58,024 nt of DNA from an uncultured Pseudomonadales bacterium (lineage in GTDB: Bacteria; Pseudomonadota; Gammaproteobacteria; Pseudomonadales; UBA7434), in assembly GCA_905478995.1 (NCBI GenBank), contig CAJQKT010000032.1:1-58024 (forward strand). The letters run 5' to 3'. Below the pieces are notes generated by a model, which was given only the letters and a program-made list of their open reading frames with translations, searched no databases and was not told where the DNA came from. A program made the translations under genes and the position numbers. Positions 18,942 through 28,727 of the stretch are shown here, in pieces. Numbering within the stretch: position 1 is the stretch's first letter; each line of letters begins with the position of its first letter.

Positions 18942-21476
18942 TCAGGCTTGACCGACAAGCTTCAGCGTCGGATCAATCTCGGCGAGCGCAGCTGCAAAAG
19001 TCTGTTGGATTTTTTGAAGCTCCGCTTCGGAGTCGGCCTCAAATCTGGCCGTGAGCTTCGATGAGGTATTGGACGCGCGAACCAAACCCCAACCCTGAGC
19101 ATAATCGACCCTAAGCCCGTCTAATTGGGATACCTCACCGCCAACTAGCAGCGCACTGGCTGCTAAATCCTCAATAATGTTGAACTTCGCACCCTCTTCA
19201 ACAAGAATATCAATTTCTGGTGTGCACACACTACTGGGCAATTCGGCTAACGCAGCATCGAGCGACAGCCCCTCAAGGGTGAGTATCTCAATCAAGCGAG
19301 TACCACTGTAAAGACCATCATCAAAACCAAACCAGCGCTCTTTGAAGCAAAAATGCCCAGAAAACTCGCCGCCCAACAAAGCACCGGTTTCGAGCATTTT
19401 TTGCTTAATGCGTGAATGACCGCTTTGCCACATCACCGGTCTGCCGCCCTGTGAAGAAATAACTTGGCTCAAGTTGCGCGTGCACTTAACGTCATACACC
19501 ACGTCAGCACCAGGGTTGCGGGTCAATACGTCCTTGGCAAATAACATCAACAGTAAATCCGCATCCACGACGCGCCCACTGCCAGTGACCGCAACAACGC
19601 GATCGGCATCACCGTCAAAAGCCAAGCCAAGATCAGCCTCCTGCCGCATCACCTCAGCGACCAGCGCCTGGATATTTTCAGGCTTACAAGGATCTGGCAG
19701 ATGATTAGGGAAGTTACCGTCGACCTCGGCAAACAGGGGCACCACCTCACAGCCTAACGAGGCAAACAACATAGGGGCTATGTCACTGGCCGCACCATTT
19801 CCGCAATCCAACACCACCTTTATTTGCGATGCAAAAACCACATCATCGGCTATTTGATCAATGTAGCGATCAACTAAATCTTGCCGAGTCAGATCGCCAG
19901 CGCCCGTCGCGAACGCGCCCGACACGGCTAGCGCATACAAGTCCTGGATTTGTTTATCGGCTAATGCCTGCCCATTTAGCACGACCTTAAAGCCGTTAAC
20001 ATCTGGCGAATTGTGGCTGCCAGTAATCATCACGCCCGCCTGCGTTTGCAAATGTTCAATGGCAAAGTAGACCAGCGGTGTAGGCACTAAGCCAATATCA
20101 ACAACATCGCAGCCAGTGGCTAACAAGCTGCTAATCAGCGCCTCATGGATTCGAGCCGAAGAGAGCCTGCCGTCACGACCGACCACCAGCGTGTCGCTAC
20201 CTGCCTGCAATGCTGCAGTGCCAATGGCCTTACCAATGAGCTCAACAGTATCATCATCGAGCTCTGTCTCAGCGATGCCGCGTATATCATAAGCTCTAAA
20301 AACATGAGCGGGAATCAAGGGCATGGCAATATCGAGCCCTGCAGCCTGAGCATCGGGTTGCGCCATCTCGGCAGGCCCTGCACCTTCAGCTGCTTGAGGC
20401 CCACTAGCATGGTCGCTAGGTTCCTCAACAGCAATTGCAGCGAGCTCTGGGCCGGCTGTCTTCTTCGCCAGCGCTCGCTTGGCGCGGTAGTTTTCCAGCG
20501 CCTGCGCAAAATCTCTCGCGGCTTGTTCAATCTCTGTAAATACAAACGACGGTAATTGGCCCGCTTGATCAAAAGACTGCTTCACATAGTCTCTCAATAA
20601 GCTCGCGTCACCATCAACCATTTTACCAGTAGCCGTTATTTGTTTTCGCAAAGCCAGCAAGCCCAAAGCCACAATTAAAAGCAATGCACTGGCTATTACA
20701 GAAGAAAAGACACCCAGTATTGCAGGCGACTTAAATAGCGAATATTCCAGCGACACGCTCGGGATAATGCGAAGCGGCTGACTCGCCGTTGCCACTGCCC
20801 GCTTAGATGAAGGCCGACTAAGGTCTGATGGAATTGCCACCGGCTTTGCATTGGGTATGCTGTAAAAAAGAGTGGTGACGGTATCGCTAGAGAGTTGGTC
20901 TCGACCTTTGAGCAGATCAAATTGCGCAAAAACCCAATCTGCTTTTAGCGTCAACATAATGGCCCCAACACTGCGATTGCCCACCTTAACCGCTCGAGCC
21001 AAACTCACCACATACTCGCCATTTAGCCGGTACACATCGACCACTACATGTTGATCGCCACGCGCACGCTCAACCATATTCTTTTCGATGTTGTTGCGCA
21101 GCTTGTGTTTATAAGCACCAAGATCTGCCGTACCCAAGTCACCCAAGGGCAAAATAACTAACTGATTGAGGTGTGGAAACATGGTTGCCCAATCATCAGC
21201 CATGCTATCGAGCGCTGCCTGATCGCCCACGTTTAATGCCATGTGCAGTGAAGTCAGGCGACTCAAACCTTCCAACTGATGGCTAAGAATTTGCAGGCTA
21301 TTGTCGATAGCGCCCGCCTGTATTTTTACCGCTGTATCGGCTTTAAGCTGTGCCGCATCGCTACTAACCCAAGGGTTGAGTACAGCAAAATACAATCCGG
21401 CAACCATCACACTAGGCACCACAACCAAGAGCAAGCTAGACCAAAATTTTAATAGGCTAGGTGAATTAACCGACAA
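18942..21476 (-). CDS. algC: phosphomannomutase/phosphoglucomutase AlgC with membrane-anchored sensor-like N-terminus
   Basis: The 844-residue protein combines two parts. The N-terminal half has membrane segments at about 11-33 and 255-277 flanking a periplasmic region that resembles a sensor domain. An Ala/Pro-rich linker (340-385) follows. From about 392 it is an alpha-D-phosphohexomutase: VVGRDGRLSS, the catalytic Ser487 in TGSHNS, metal-binding DGDADR (621-626) and sugar-binding GEFSGH (703-708). It makes mannose-1-P and glucose-1-P for exopolysaccharide and LPS. The start is TTG at 21476, supported by GGGAGG eight bases upstream; the next ATG would remove most of the first membrane helix. 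Pseudomonas AlgC has a similar long form. No dut lies between it and coaBC. Confidence 0.93.
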   Translation of the reverse strand: MSVNSPSLLKFWSSLLLVVVPSVMVAGLYFAVLNPWVSSDAAQLKADTAVKIQAGAIDNSLQILSHQLEGLSRLTSLHMALNVGDQAALDSMADDWATMFPHLNQLVILPLGDLGTADLGAYKHKLRNNIEKNMVERARGDQHVVVDVYRLNGEYVVSLARAVKVGNRSVGAIMLTLKADWVFAQFDLLKGRDQLSSDTVTTLFYSIPNAKPVAIPSDLSRPSSKRAVATASQPLRIIPSVSLEYSLFKSPAILGVFSSVIASALLLIVALGLLALRKQITATGKMVDGDASLLRDYVKQSFDQAGQLPSFVFTEIEQAARDFAQALENYRAKRALAKKTAGPELAAIAVEEPSDHASGPQAAEGAGPAEMAQPDAQAAGLDIAMPLIPAHVFRAYDIRGIAETELDDDTVELIGKAIGTAALQAGSDTLVVGRDGRLSSARIHEALISSLLATGCDVVDIGLVPTPLVYFAIEHLQTQAGVMITGSHNSPDVNGFKVVLNGQALADKQIQDLYALAVSGAFATGAGDLTRQDLVDRYIDQIADDVVFASQIKVVLDCGNGAASDIAPMLFASLGCEVVPLFAEVDGNFPNHLPDPCKPENIQALVAEVMRQEADLGLAFDGDADRVVAVTGSGRVVDADLLLMLFAKDVLTRNPGADVVYDVKCTRNLSQVISSQGGRPVMWQSGHSRIKQKMLETGALLGGEFSGHFCFKERWFGFDDGLYSGTRLIEILTLEGLSLDAALAELPSSVCTPEIDILVEEGAKFNIIEDLAASALLVGGEVSQLDGLRVDYAQGWGLVRASNTSSKLTARFEADSEAELQKIQQTFAAALAEIDPTLKLVGQA

Positions 21477-21731
21477 TGAAGATACCTCCCTCTACTTCAA
21501 TTGATGTTCGAATCGATACTGCAATCAACGGCTCAACCGGCGCCTGCGTCAACACTACAAACACACTAAACCCAAAGCCAATGAGCATCAACAAGCCTAA
21601 TCAGAATGGCTATTTGAGATTATAGTGACGCCCAACGGACCGAGCAGATAAAATAATACCAATTGCCCAAAAAACGCTGCGCTTCTAGTAATTTTGCTGC
21701 CCCTTATTTATCGGCGTATAAACAATAATGC

Positions 21732-22928
21732 CTAGACCTGCTGGGCAATTAATTTAATCAGCTCACGCGCGAGTTGATCTTTGCTCATCTTAGGCATTTC
21801 AACTTGCTCGCTTCGGGTTAACACGATCACCTCATTGCTGTCGGAGCTAAATCCAATGTCATCACGCGACACATCATTGGCCACAATCATCTGTAAATTT
21901 TTGCGCTGCATCTTGGCATTGGCATGCTCTAACAGATCATGCGTCTCAGCGGCAAAACCCACCACCACGGGCGGGCTAATCAAACTACTGACAGCGGCGA
22001 TAATATCGGGAGTCTTTTCCAACTCCAGCGTTAAGGTTTGTACTGCAGCGGTTTTTTTTATTTTTTGCGACTCACTTGTTACCGGACGAAAATCAGCCAC
22101 TGCCGCCGCGCCAACAAAAATATCTGCTCCATCAATAACGCCCATCACCGCCTCCAGCATATCCTGTGCCGAAACTACATCTACACGCTGCGCACGGGCG
22201 TCAGCCTGTAAGTGAACCGGCCCAGCAATGAGCGTTACTTTTGCGCCAGCCTCAATGGCAGCAGTTGCCAGCGCAAAACCCATTTTGCCTGAGGAGTAAT
22301 TACTGAGATAACGAACTGGGTCGAGTGCTTCGAGACTTGGCCCGGCAGTAATAACGACATGCCGGCCATCGAGGATGCCGCTAGCGAAGCAATCAGCTAC
22401 CGCCTGCGCAATCTCTGCAGCCTCGCTCATTCGCCCTGCGCCTGTATCGCCGCAAGCCTGCGCGCCTTCGCCGGGGCCTACCGTGCGGTAGCCACGCTCA
22501 GCTAAACGCTGCAAATTAGTTTGATTAGCCTGATCCCGCCACATTGCCTGATTCATAGCAGGAGCTAATAATACCGGCGCATCGCTGGCGCACAGTACAG
22601 TCGCCAACAGATCGTCTGCTCGACCCACTGCAAAACGCGCTAAAGCATCGGCTGTGGCTGGCGCTACCACAATGGCGTCGCCCCAACGAGCCAGCTCAAT
22701 GTGGCCCATCGCCGCTTCAGCCTCGGCATCGAGTAGCTCGGTATGCACGCGGTTGCCAGATACGGCTTGAAGCGTAAGTGGCGTTATAAACTCACAGGCA
22801 CCACGCGTCATAATCACCTTAACTTCTGCACCAAGGTCGCGCAGCCGCCTAACAACATCAGGTGCCTTGTAAGCAGCAATACCACCGGTAACGCCAACGA
22901 GTATTCTTTTGTTTTGAAGTGACTGCAT
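21732..22928 (-). CDS. coaBC: bifunctional phosphopantothenoylcysteine decarboxylase/synthetase
   Basis: The 398-residue coenzyme A biosynthesis enzyme has an N-terminal flavin decarboxylase domain (ILVGVTGGIAAYKAPDVVRRL at 10-30, PAMNQAMW, and the ACGDTGAGRM loop with the active Cys). The C-terminal synthetase domain begins near VVITAGPSLEALDPVRYLSNYSSG. It uses CTP and cysteine, then decarboxylates. Both halves look intact. It is divergent from radC, the common arrangement. Confidence 0.97.
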   Translation of the reverse strand: MQSLQNKRILVGVTGGIAAYKAPDVVRRLRDLGAEVKVIMTRGACEFITPLTLQAVSGNRVHTELLDAEAEAAMGHIELARWGDAIVVAPATADALARFAVGRADDLLATVLCASDAPVLLAPAMNQAMWRDQANQTNLQRLAERGYRTVGPGEGAQACGDTGAGRMSEAAEIAQAVADCFASGILDGRHVVITAGPSLEALDPVRYLSNYSSGKMGFALATAAIEAGAKVTLIAGPVHLQADARAQRVDVVSAQDMLEAVMGVIDGADIFVGAAAVADFRPVTSESQKIKKTAAVQTLTLELEKTPDIIAAVSSLISPPVVVGFAAETHDLLEHANAKMQRKNLQMIVANDVSRDDIGFSSDSNEVIVLTRSEQVEMPKMSKDQLARELIKLIAQQV

Positions 22929-23038
22929 ACTTTTATGTACTTAAATAGACGGTTTATTAAAAATGGTGCCTGATCAACCTTAGCCGTTCTTGGATACCAC
23001 CGCTCAACATCTCAAGCCTATCGGGCAGGCAAGTGACA

Positions 23039-23068
23039 TTGTGCTGGTATCTTAGGCAAGAGTACAAT
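23039..23068 (+). promoter_or_regulatory. candidate sigma-70 promoter for radC
   Basis: TTGTGC (23039-23044) and TACAAT (23063-23068) are 18 bp apart, placed about 77 bp before the radC ATG in the coaBC-radC divergent spacer. The -35 is only a partial match. Confidence 0.35.
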
Positions 23069-23144
23069 ATTCCCCAAGAGACAACATCGGTAACCAAGGA
23101 TTGACCGATGTCTATTGCAAATAGCGCACATCATGGAGGATTTT

Positions 23145-23819
23145 ATGTCTATTGCAGCCTGGCCGACAACCGAACGGCCTCGAGAAAAACTCATTGCACG
23201 CGGCCCCCAAGCATTAAGCGACGCCGAATTACTGGCTATTTTTTTACGCACAGGCAGCCCCAAACACTCCGCCATAGAAATCGCAGGTCAACTTCTCACC
23301 CAGTTTGGTGGTCTCGCGCCATTACTGCATGCCTCACGCCGCGATTTTGTTTCGCTTCATGGGCTGGGAGACGCCAAATACGCCATGTTACAAGCGATTC
23401 AGGAGATATCACGGCGCAGCATGCTCGAGGCCCTGCAACGCAGCTCAGCACTCACTAGCCCAGAAAAAACGCGCGGCTATTTAAAAAACATCCTCGCTCA
23501 CCAACCACGCGAAATTTTTTGGGCGCTTTTTTTAGACAGTCAGCATCAAGTCATCGCCAGCGAAGCCCTAGCTCACGGCACCATTGACAGCGCGAGTATT
23601 TATCCTCGTGAAGTGCTTAAAGCCAGCCTCTCGCACAACGCTGCGGCGCTAATCTTTGCCCACAACCACCCCTCTGGCTCACTGACACCCAGCCAGGCCG
23701 ACCAAGACATCACGCGAAAACTGCAAGAGGTGCTGGCAATGGTCGACATACGCGTGCTCGACCATATTATTGTCGGTGGTAACCGTACCGTTTCGATGGC
23801 AGAACTTGGCCTCATTTAA
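23145..23819 (+). CDS. radC: RadC family JAMM/MPN protein
   Basis: The 224-residue protein opens MSIAAWPTTERPREKLIARG, has a helix-hairpin-helix-like part around LHGLGDAKYAMLQA, and carries the metalloprotease-like JAMM motif HNHPSGSLTPSQAD. Its cellular role is unclear despite the historic link to DNA repair. The frame stays open to an ATG at 23115, but the ATG at 23145 matches the family start and has GGAGGA four bases upstream. The first 12 bases of the gene are repeated exactly 37 bp upstream. Confidence 0.94.
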   Translation: MSIAAWPTTERPREKLIARGPQALSDAELLAIFLRTGSPKHSAIEIAGQLLTQFGGLAPLLHASRRDFVSLHGLGDAKYAMLQAIQEISRRSMLEALQRSSALTSPEKTRGYLKNILAHQPREIFWALFLDSQHQVIASEALAHGTIDSASIYPREVLKASLSHNAAALIFAHNHPSGSLTPSQADQDITRKLQEVLAMVDIRVLDHIIVGGNRTVSMAELGLI

Positions 23820-23848
23820 TTCTATAGTGGCTCTTTCGCCGCTTAGAC

Positions 23849-23877
23849 TTGTACTTGGGGCGCTGTTTTGGTATAAA
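23849..23877 (+). promoter_or_regulatory. sigma-70 promoter for rpmB-rpmG
   Basis: TTGTAC (23849-23854), 17-bp spacer, TATAAA (23872-23877), followed by a GC-rich discriminator GCGCG. Such discriminators are usual for stringently controlled ribosomal genes. The transcript would have a leader of about 175 nt. Confidence 0.6.
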
Positions 23878-24059
23878 GCGCGTCCTTTTTGCAGAGCATC
23901 TCACCCTGATGGGCCACTCATACGCAAAAGGCCGGCGAATGTGGTCGGGGATGTTGAGCGCCACTTTGGGTGTTATCAACAGTTCAAGATCAACTATTTG
24001 AGTAGCTGGCGCGCCAACTAAGGCGGCTTAGTTCGAACCAAGAATTGCGGAGAGATACC

Positions 24060-24296
24060 ATGTCAAAAGTTTGCCAAGTTACCGGTAAGCGCCCGATTAC
24101 CGGGAACAACGTTTCCCACGCCAAGAATCGCACCAAACGTCGATTCTTGCCTAATCTGCATCGCCATCGTTTTTGGTTAGAAGCTGAGAAACGTTTTGTA
24201 ACGCTGCGAGTTTCATCAAAAGGCATGCGCATTATCGACAAAAAAGGTATAGATACCATTGTAGCCGAGCTGCGCAATCGCGGTGAAGCGGTTTAG
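24060..24296 (+). CDS. rpmB: large ribosomal subunit protein bL28
   Basis: The 78-residue protein starts [20 protein letters not shown], the signature N-terminus of bL28, and has the same length as in E. coli. GGAGAG six bases before the ATG supports the start over an upstream in-frame ATG at 24045. Only one Cys is present, so this is the zinc-free form. It is followed after 62 bp by rpmG in the standard two-gene operon. Confidence 0.98.
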   Translation: MSKVCQVTGKRPITGNNVSHAKNRTKRRFLPNLHRHRFWLEAEKRFVTLRVSSKGMRIIDKKGIDTIVAELRNRGEAV

Positions 24297-24358
24297 CTGA
24301 AAGTTAATCTACATCACTAGAAAACAATTACTGAAAAAATCCCAAGAGATCTAAGGTT

Positions 24359-24514
24359 ATGAGAGAAAAAATTCGACTTAATTCTTCTGCCGGTACTGGC
24401 CATTTTTATACAACAGATAAAAACAAACGTACCATGCCTGAAAAAATGGAGATCAAAAAGTTTGATCCGGTGGTTCGTAAGCACGTGACGTATAAAGAAG
24501 CTAAAATTAAGTAA
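24359..24514 (+). CDS. rpmG: large ribosomal subunit protein bL33
   Basis: The 51-residue protein [20 protein letters not shown]... has the bL33 sequence, including [16 protein letters not shown]. It contains no cysteine, so it is the zinc-independent (C-) type. TAAGG a few bases upstream serves as ribosome-binding site. A strong terminator follows directly. Confidence 0.98.
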   Translation: MREKIRLNSSAGTGHFYTTDKNKRTMPEKMEIKKFDPVVRKHVTYKEAKIK

Positions 24515-24538
24515 TTGTCTTTCGGCTAAAGACAATCG

Positions 24539-24565
24539 AAACCCGCTCTCTAGGCGGGTTTTTTT
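24539..24565 (+). terminator. intrinsic terminator of rpmB-rpmG
   Basis: AAACCCGC (24539-24546), a 7-nt loop and GCGGGTTT (24554-24561) form an 8-bp stem that runs into TTTTTTT (24559-24565). A second stem, ATTGTCTTT/AAAGACAAT at 24514-24536, lies immediately before it and starts at the last base of the rpmG stop codon. Confidence 0.9.
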
Positions 24566-24657
24566 GTATGGGTTCTTTTTTTAACTCGCAGCCATTGTTA
24601 TGCAATTATGAATAACGAAAATGGCGCCTTAACTAATACACTCGCGTAATCCATCAA

Positions 24658-25473
24658 ATGCCAGAGCTACCCGAAGTAGAAACCACCAAGCGGGGCATTG
24701 CACCTCACGTCGTTAACAAAACCATTACACGTGTTGAAGTGCGCAACAAAAACTTACGCTGGCCGGTCACCGCTGCATTCAGCAAAAATATTGCCGGCCA
24801 TAAAGTACAAGACGTTTCTCGCCGAGCAAAATATTTGCTGTTTAAACTGCAGAGCGGTTACTTCATGCTGCACTTGGGCATGTCCGGCAGCTTGCGCTTA
24901 GCCAGCAGCAGCGAACCTTTACTCAAACACGACCACTTAGTTTTTCATTTGTCGAGCAATCTAACTCTGCGCCTGAATGACCCTCGACGCTTTGGTTCTG
25001 CACTATGGCTTGGTCACAATCCTGAAGACCATTCGCTGCTAAGCTCTTTAGGCCCCGAACCTTTTGATTCAAGCTGCACCGCCCAGCGCTTATTTAAACT
25101 CTCACGCAAGCGTAAAGTTGCCGTGAAAAATTTTGTCATGGACAATAAAGTTATTGTGGGCGTTGGAAATATTTATGCCAGCGAAGCCTTGTTCGCCAGC
25201 GGCATTAGACCACGCCGAGCAGCGGGGAGAGTCACACAAGCACAATACAGTGAACTACTAGAAAACATTCAAACTATATTGCAAGCCTCAATCACAATGG
25301 GCGGAACCACGCTGCGCGATTTTGTTGGTGGCGACGGCAAGCCGGGCTATTTCCAACAAACACTGAGTGTCTATGGCCGTGAAGGCTTGGCTTGTAACAC
25401 ATGCAACTCGACCATCAAGCAAATCACTATAGGTCAGCGCAGCAGCTTTTACTGCCCGCAATGCCAGCAATAG
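24658..25473 (+). CDS. mutM: formamidopyrimidine-DNA glycosylase
   Basis: The 271-residue base-excision repair enzyme removes 8-oxoguanine. After Met removal Pro2 is the nucleophile and Glu3 the partner, as in MPELPEVETTKRGI. The helix-two-turn-helix segment VGVGNIYASEALFASGI and a C-terminal zinc finger with four cysteines (CNTCNS ... YCPQCQ) are present. Length matches E. coli (269). It converges on ggt with 17 bp between stops. Confidence 0.97.
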   Translation: MPELPEVETTKRGIAPHVVNKTITRVEVRNKNLRWPVTAAFSKNIAGHKVQDVSRRAKYLLFKLQSGYFMLHLGMSGSLRLASSSEPLLKHDHLVFHLSSNLTLRLNDPRRFGSALWLGHNPEDHSLLSSLGPEPFDSSCTAQRLFKLSRKRKVAVKNFVMDNKVIVGVGNIYASEALFASGIRPRRAAGRVTQAQYSELLENIQTILQASITMGGTTLRDFVGGDGKPGYFQQTLSVYGREGLACNTCNSTIKQITIGQRSSFYCPQCQQ

Positions 25474-25490
25474 TCGCTGACGGCTAACGC

Positions 25491-27341
25491 TCACTGCCCC
25501 GAAGCCGTGCCCTCTCGGCGCGGATCTGCCACACCCTGCCAGCCTAGTGATGTTTTATAAATAGCATGAATACCGCTGGTCTGCTCACGCACATCGAGCA
25601 CGTGCCCCATCTCACCTAACGTTTTTACTGTGTCCTCGCTAACTGCGCTCTCAACCCGAACCTTATTACCCGCCTCAACCACATGACTCGCTGCTACAGA
25701 CTGGGGCAACGACTGACCGAGCACTAACACCTCATACAACACTCGAGCCACATAACTAATAATACTTCTACCACCTGGTGAGCCCAACGCGAGAACAGGC
25801 TGATTCTTTGTATCAAATACAATCATAGGTGACATCGAGCTTAGCGGGCGCTTACCGCCTTGCACGCGGTTCGCTATCTTCTGACTGCTTGCATCGATTG
25901 GTGCAAAAGAAAAATCGGTAAGTTGATTATTTAAAATAAAACCACCTGACATAAGTCGCGAGCCAAAAGCCGTTTCGATACTATTGGTCATGCTAACGAT
26001 ATTGCCCGAAGCGTCCATAATCGTCAGGTGCGTGGTAGAGGGTAATTCTAGAGAAAGTCCTGTCATAAAAGCGTCAGCATCAACTGCAGATGGACTGCCA
26101 GGCGGCGTCAATTTACTGCGTCGGGCCAAGTCAATCATGGATGCGCGCTGTGACAAATAATCAGCCTCAAGCAAACCCACAACAGGCACGCTGACAAAAT
26201 CAGGATCAGCTAAATATTTGTTTCTATCGGCAAATGCCAATCTCGAGGCCTCAATAAAAGCGTGGGCAAGGACGGCATCGCCAGCCACGCCGGCGCTAAC
26301 CAAGCTTGGATTGTGACGCGCCTCAATTTCCAGAGACTCCAACATGGCCAATATACTCAGCACAGTAGTCGCCCCCGAAGACGGTGGCCCCATGCCACAA
26401 AAACGGTATGCAAAAATTATTTTACAAACCGGCTTACGCAACACTGACTGATACTGCGAAAAATCGCGCATCGACAATTGCCCAGGGTTAGCGTCATCAC
26501 CAACCACAGCCACCATCGCCTCAACCATAGCGCCATAATAAAAAGCATTAGGCCCACCCGCGGCCAAAGTCTTTAATGAAAGGGCGTAGTCTTTGTTTTT
26601 TAGCAAGCCACCTTGTAACAAGCCCTGCCCATCAGGATAAAGATAGCGCGCCATTTGCGGCCTGGCCCGCAAGGCGGGTACTTTTTTTATTAGCGTACTG
26701 AGACGTTCAGAAACGGTAAAGCCATTTTCCGCAAGCTCAATAGCATCATCAAATAACAGCGGCCATTCAATAATTCCATGCTGATCATGTGCACGACCTA
26801 ACATATGAACCATGCCGGGCACGCCAACACTGCGGCCGCCTATTAGCGCCTCAACAAACCCCACGGGCTGCCCATCACCGGCCTTTAAAAACAAATTCTC
26901 ATCGGCGCCGAGCGGCGCTGTTTCGCGGCCATCATAGCTACTTAACTGCTGATTTTTTGCGTCCCAAAACAATAAAAATCCGCCGCCACCTAGGCCCGAA
27001 GATTGAGGCTCAACCAAACCCAGTACCATTTGTGCAGCAATGGCAGCATCAATCGCAGAACCGCCTTCGGCGAGTATTTTTGTGGCTGCAGCCGTCGCAT
27101 AAGGATTCGCGGTGACTGCTAGGTAGTCTTGCGCCAACTTGACCTTCTGCGCCGATGCTGTGATTTGGCTGGCAGGCTCAGGGGCGAGTTGCTCATTGAC
27201 ATAAATGAAGTCGCTGGCCGCTTTTACCTGTGTTGCGTCTAACGAGCAGCAACCACCCGTGAGCAATAACAATATGACTAGTGCAGTACGCGCGCCTAAA
27301 TAAGTACTACCAGTAATGCTTTTTAAGCGCCAGCTCCGCAC
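25491..27341 (-). CDS. ggt: gamma-glutamyltransferase (glutathione hydrolase)
   Basis: The 616-residue exported Ntn-hydrolase cleaves the gamma-glutamyl bond of glutathione. A hydrophobic signal at about 18-30 ends in GGCC, suggesting a lipoprotein or ordinary export signal with an imperfect lipobox. The autocleavage site is TTHL, with the catalytic Thr at about 436, followed by NSIETAFGSRLM and GKRPLSSMSPMI for substrate binding. The start is GTG at 27341, two bases past the coaD stop, with no usable ATG nearby. Translation is therefore likely coupled to coaD. In Pseudomonas a ferredoxin gene sits between the two; it is absent here. Confidence 0.94.
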   Translation of the reverse strand: MRSWRLKSITGSTYLGARTALVILLLLTGGCCSLDATQVKAASDFIYVNEQLAPEPASQITASAQKVKLAQDYLAVTANPYATAAATKILAEGGSAIDAAIAAQMVLGLVEPQSSGLGGGGFLLFWDAKNQQLSSYDGRETAPLGADENLFLKAGDGQPVGFVEALIGGRSVGVPGMVHMLGRAHDQHGIIEWPLLFDDAIELAENGFTVSERLSTLIKKVPALRARPQMARYLYPDGQGLLQGGLLKNKDYALSLKTLAAGGPNAFYYGAMVEAMVAVVGDDANPGQLSMRDFSQYQSVLRKPVCKIIFAYRFCGMGPPSSGATTVLSILAMLESLEIEARHNPSLVSAGVAGDAVLAHAFIEASRLAFADRNKYLADPDFVSVPVVGLLEADYLSQRASMIDLARRSKLTPPGSPSAVDADAFMTGLSLELPSTTHLTIMDASGNIVSMTNSIETAFGSRLMSGGFILNNQLTDFSFAPIDASSQKIANRVQGGKRPLSSMSPMIVFDTKNQPVLALGSPGGRSIISYVARVLYEVLVLGQSLPQSVAASHVVEAGNKVRVESAVSEDTVKTLGEMGHVLDVREQTSGIHAIYKTSLGWQGVADPRREGTASGQ

Positions 27342-27343
27342 GC

Positions 27344-27898
<555 letters not shown>

Positions 27899-27927
27899 CT
27901 AACTGTGCGATAGTAAACCGATTTTGA

Positions 27928-28563
27928 TTAAGCCTCAAGACTCCCCACGGGCTGGCTGCCGGACTGCTCAACAACAAACAAGAGGTATTGAACATTGCCC
28001 GCGCGGCGCTGCTTGAGTAATTGCCAATGAGCGGGCATTGCAGGTAAATCTGCTTCGCTAGGCAACTCGATATAAATGCGGGCATCCACGGCCAGCAGGC
28101 CACTCTGTTCAAGCGTAACAACCACTTCAGGTAAAAAATCACTGGCAAAGGGCGGGTCTAGAAACACAATATTAAAGCGTGATTCGCCATGGGCTAAGGG
28201 CTGACTAGCTAACCAGCGCAGCGCATCCGCAGAACAAACGCTCAACTGATGAGCGCCCAGCCGACGGGCCTCTGATTGCATAATAGCCACTGCCTGTCGA
28301 TTCGTGTCAATTGCATACGCGGTGGCGGCACCACGAGAAAGCGCCTCAAAAGCCAATGCACCAGAGCCTGCAAATAAATCAAGGCAGTGCGCTCCCTTCA
28401 TATGAGGCGCTAACCAATTAAACAGGGTCTCTCTCACCCGCTCCGATGTTGGCCGAAGGCCATCACCATCAGCAAAATTAAGCTTAGAGCCACGCCAAAC
28501 GCCCGCTATCAAACGCAGTTGATTCGTTAAGGGCTTTTTACGCGGATTTTTTTTCGAACTCAT
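27928..28563 (-). CDS. rsmD: 16S rRNA m2G966 methyltransferase
   Basis: The 211-residue SAM-dependent methyltransferase shows RLIAGVWRGSKLNF, LRPTSERVRETLFNWL, the SAM motif CLDLFAGSGALAFEALSRGA and the catalytic FLDPPF. It has a basic N-terminal tail. It is divergent from ftsY, the widespread arrangement, and lies 107 bp upstream of coaD. Confidence 0.96.
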   Translation of the reverse strand: MSSKKNPRKKPLTNQLRLIAGVWRGSKLNFADGDGLRPTSERVRETLFNWLAPHMKGAHCLDLFAGSGALAFEALSRGAATAYAIDTNRQAVAIMQSEARRLGAHQLSVCSADALRWLASQPLAHGESRFNIVFLDPPFASDFLPEVVVTLEQSGLLAVDARIYIELPSEADLPAMPAHWQLLKQRRAGNVQYLLFVVEQSGSQPVGSLEA

Positions 28564-28638
28564 AGCTAGCTAGCTTAAAGACTTTTTTTGGCCTGACAAG
28601 TTAATAGTATTTGCGCGCACAATGTTTGTCGGTCAGCG

Positions 28639-28644
28639 TATAAT
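28639..28644 (+). promoter_or_regulatory. candidate -10 box for ftsY
   Basis: TATAAT, 84 bp before the ftsY start in the rsmD-ftsY divergent spacer. No clear -35 is seen (GCACAA at a 16-bp spacing is weak). Confidence 0.3.
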
Positions 28645-28727
28645 TTGTCAGCTGTCTGCCTGCAAGCACTCGAAAACACTCGGGCAAGCCGCGCAGCCTT
28701 GTTAATTTTTTAAAATAAGTGAACAAC

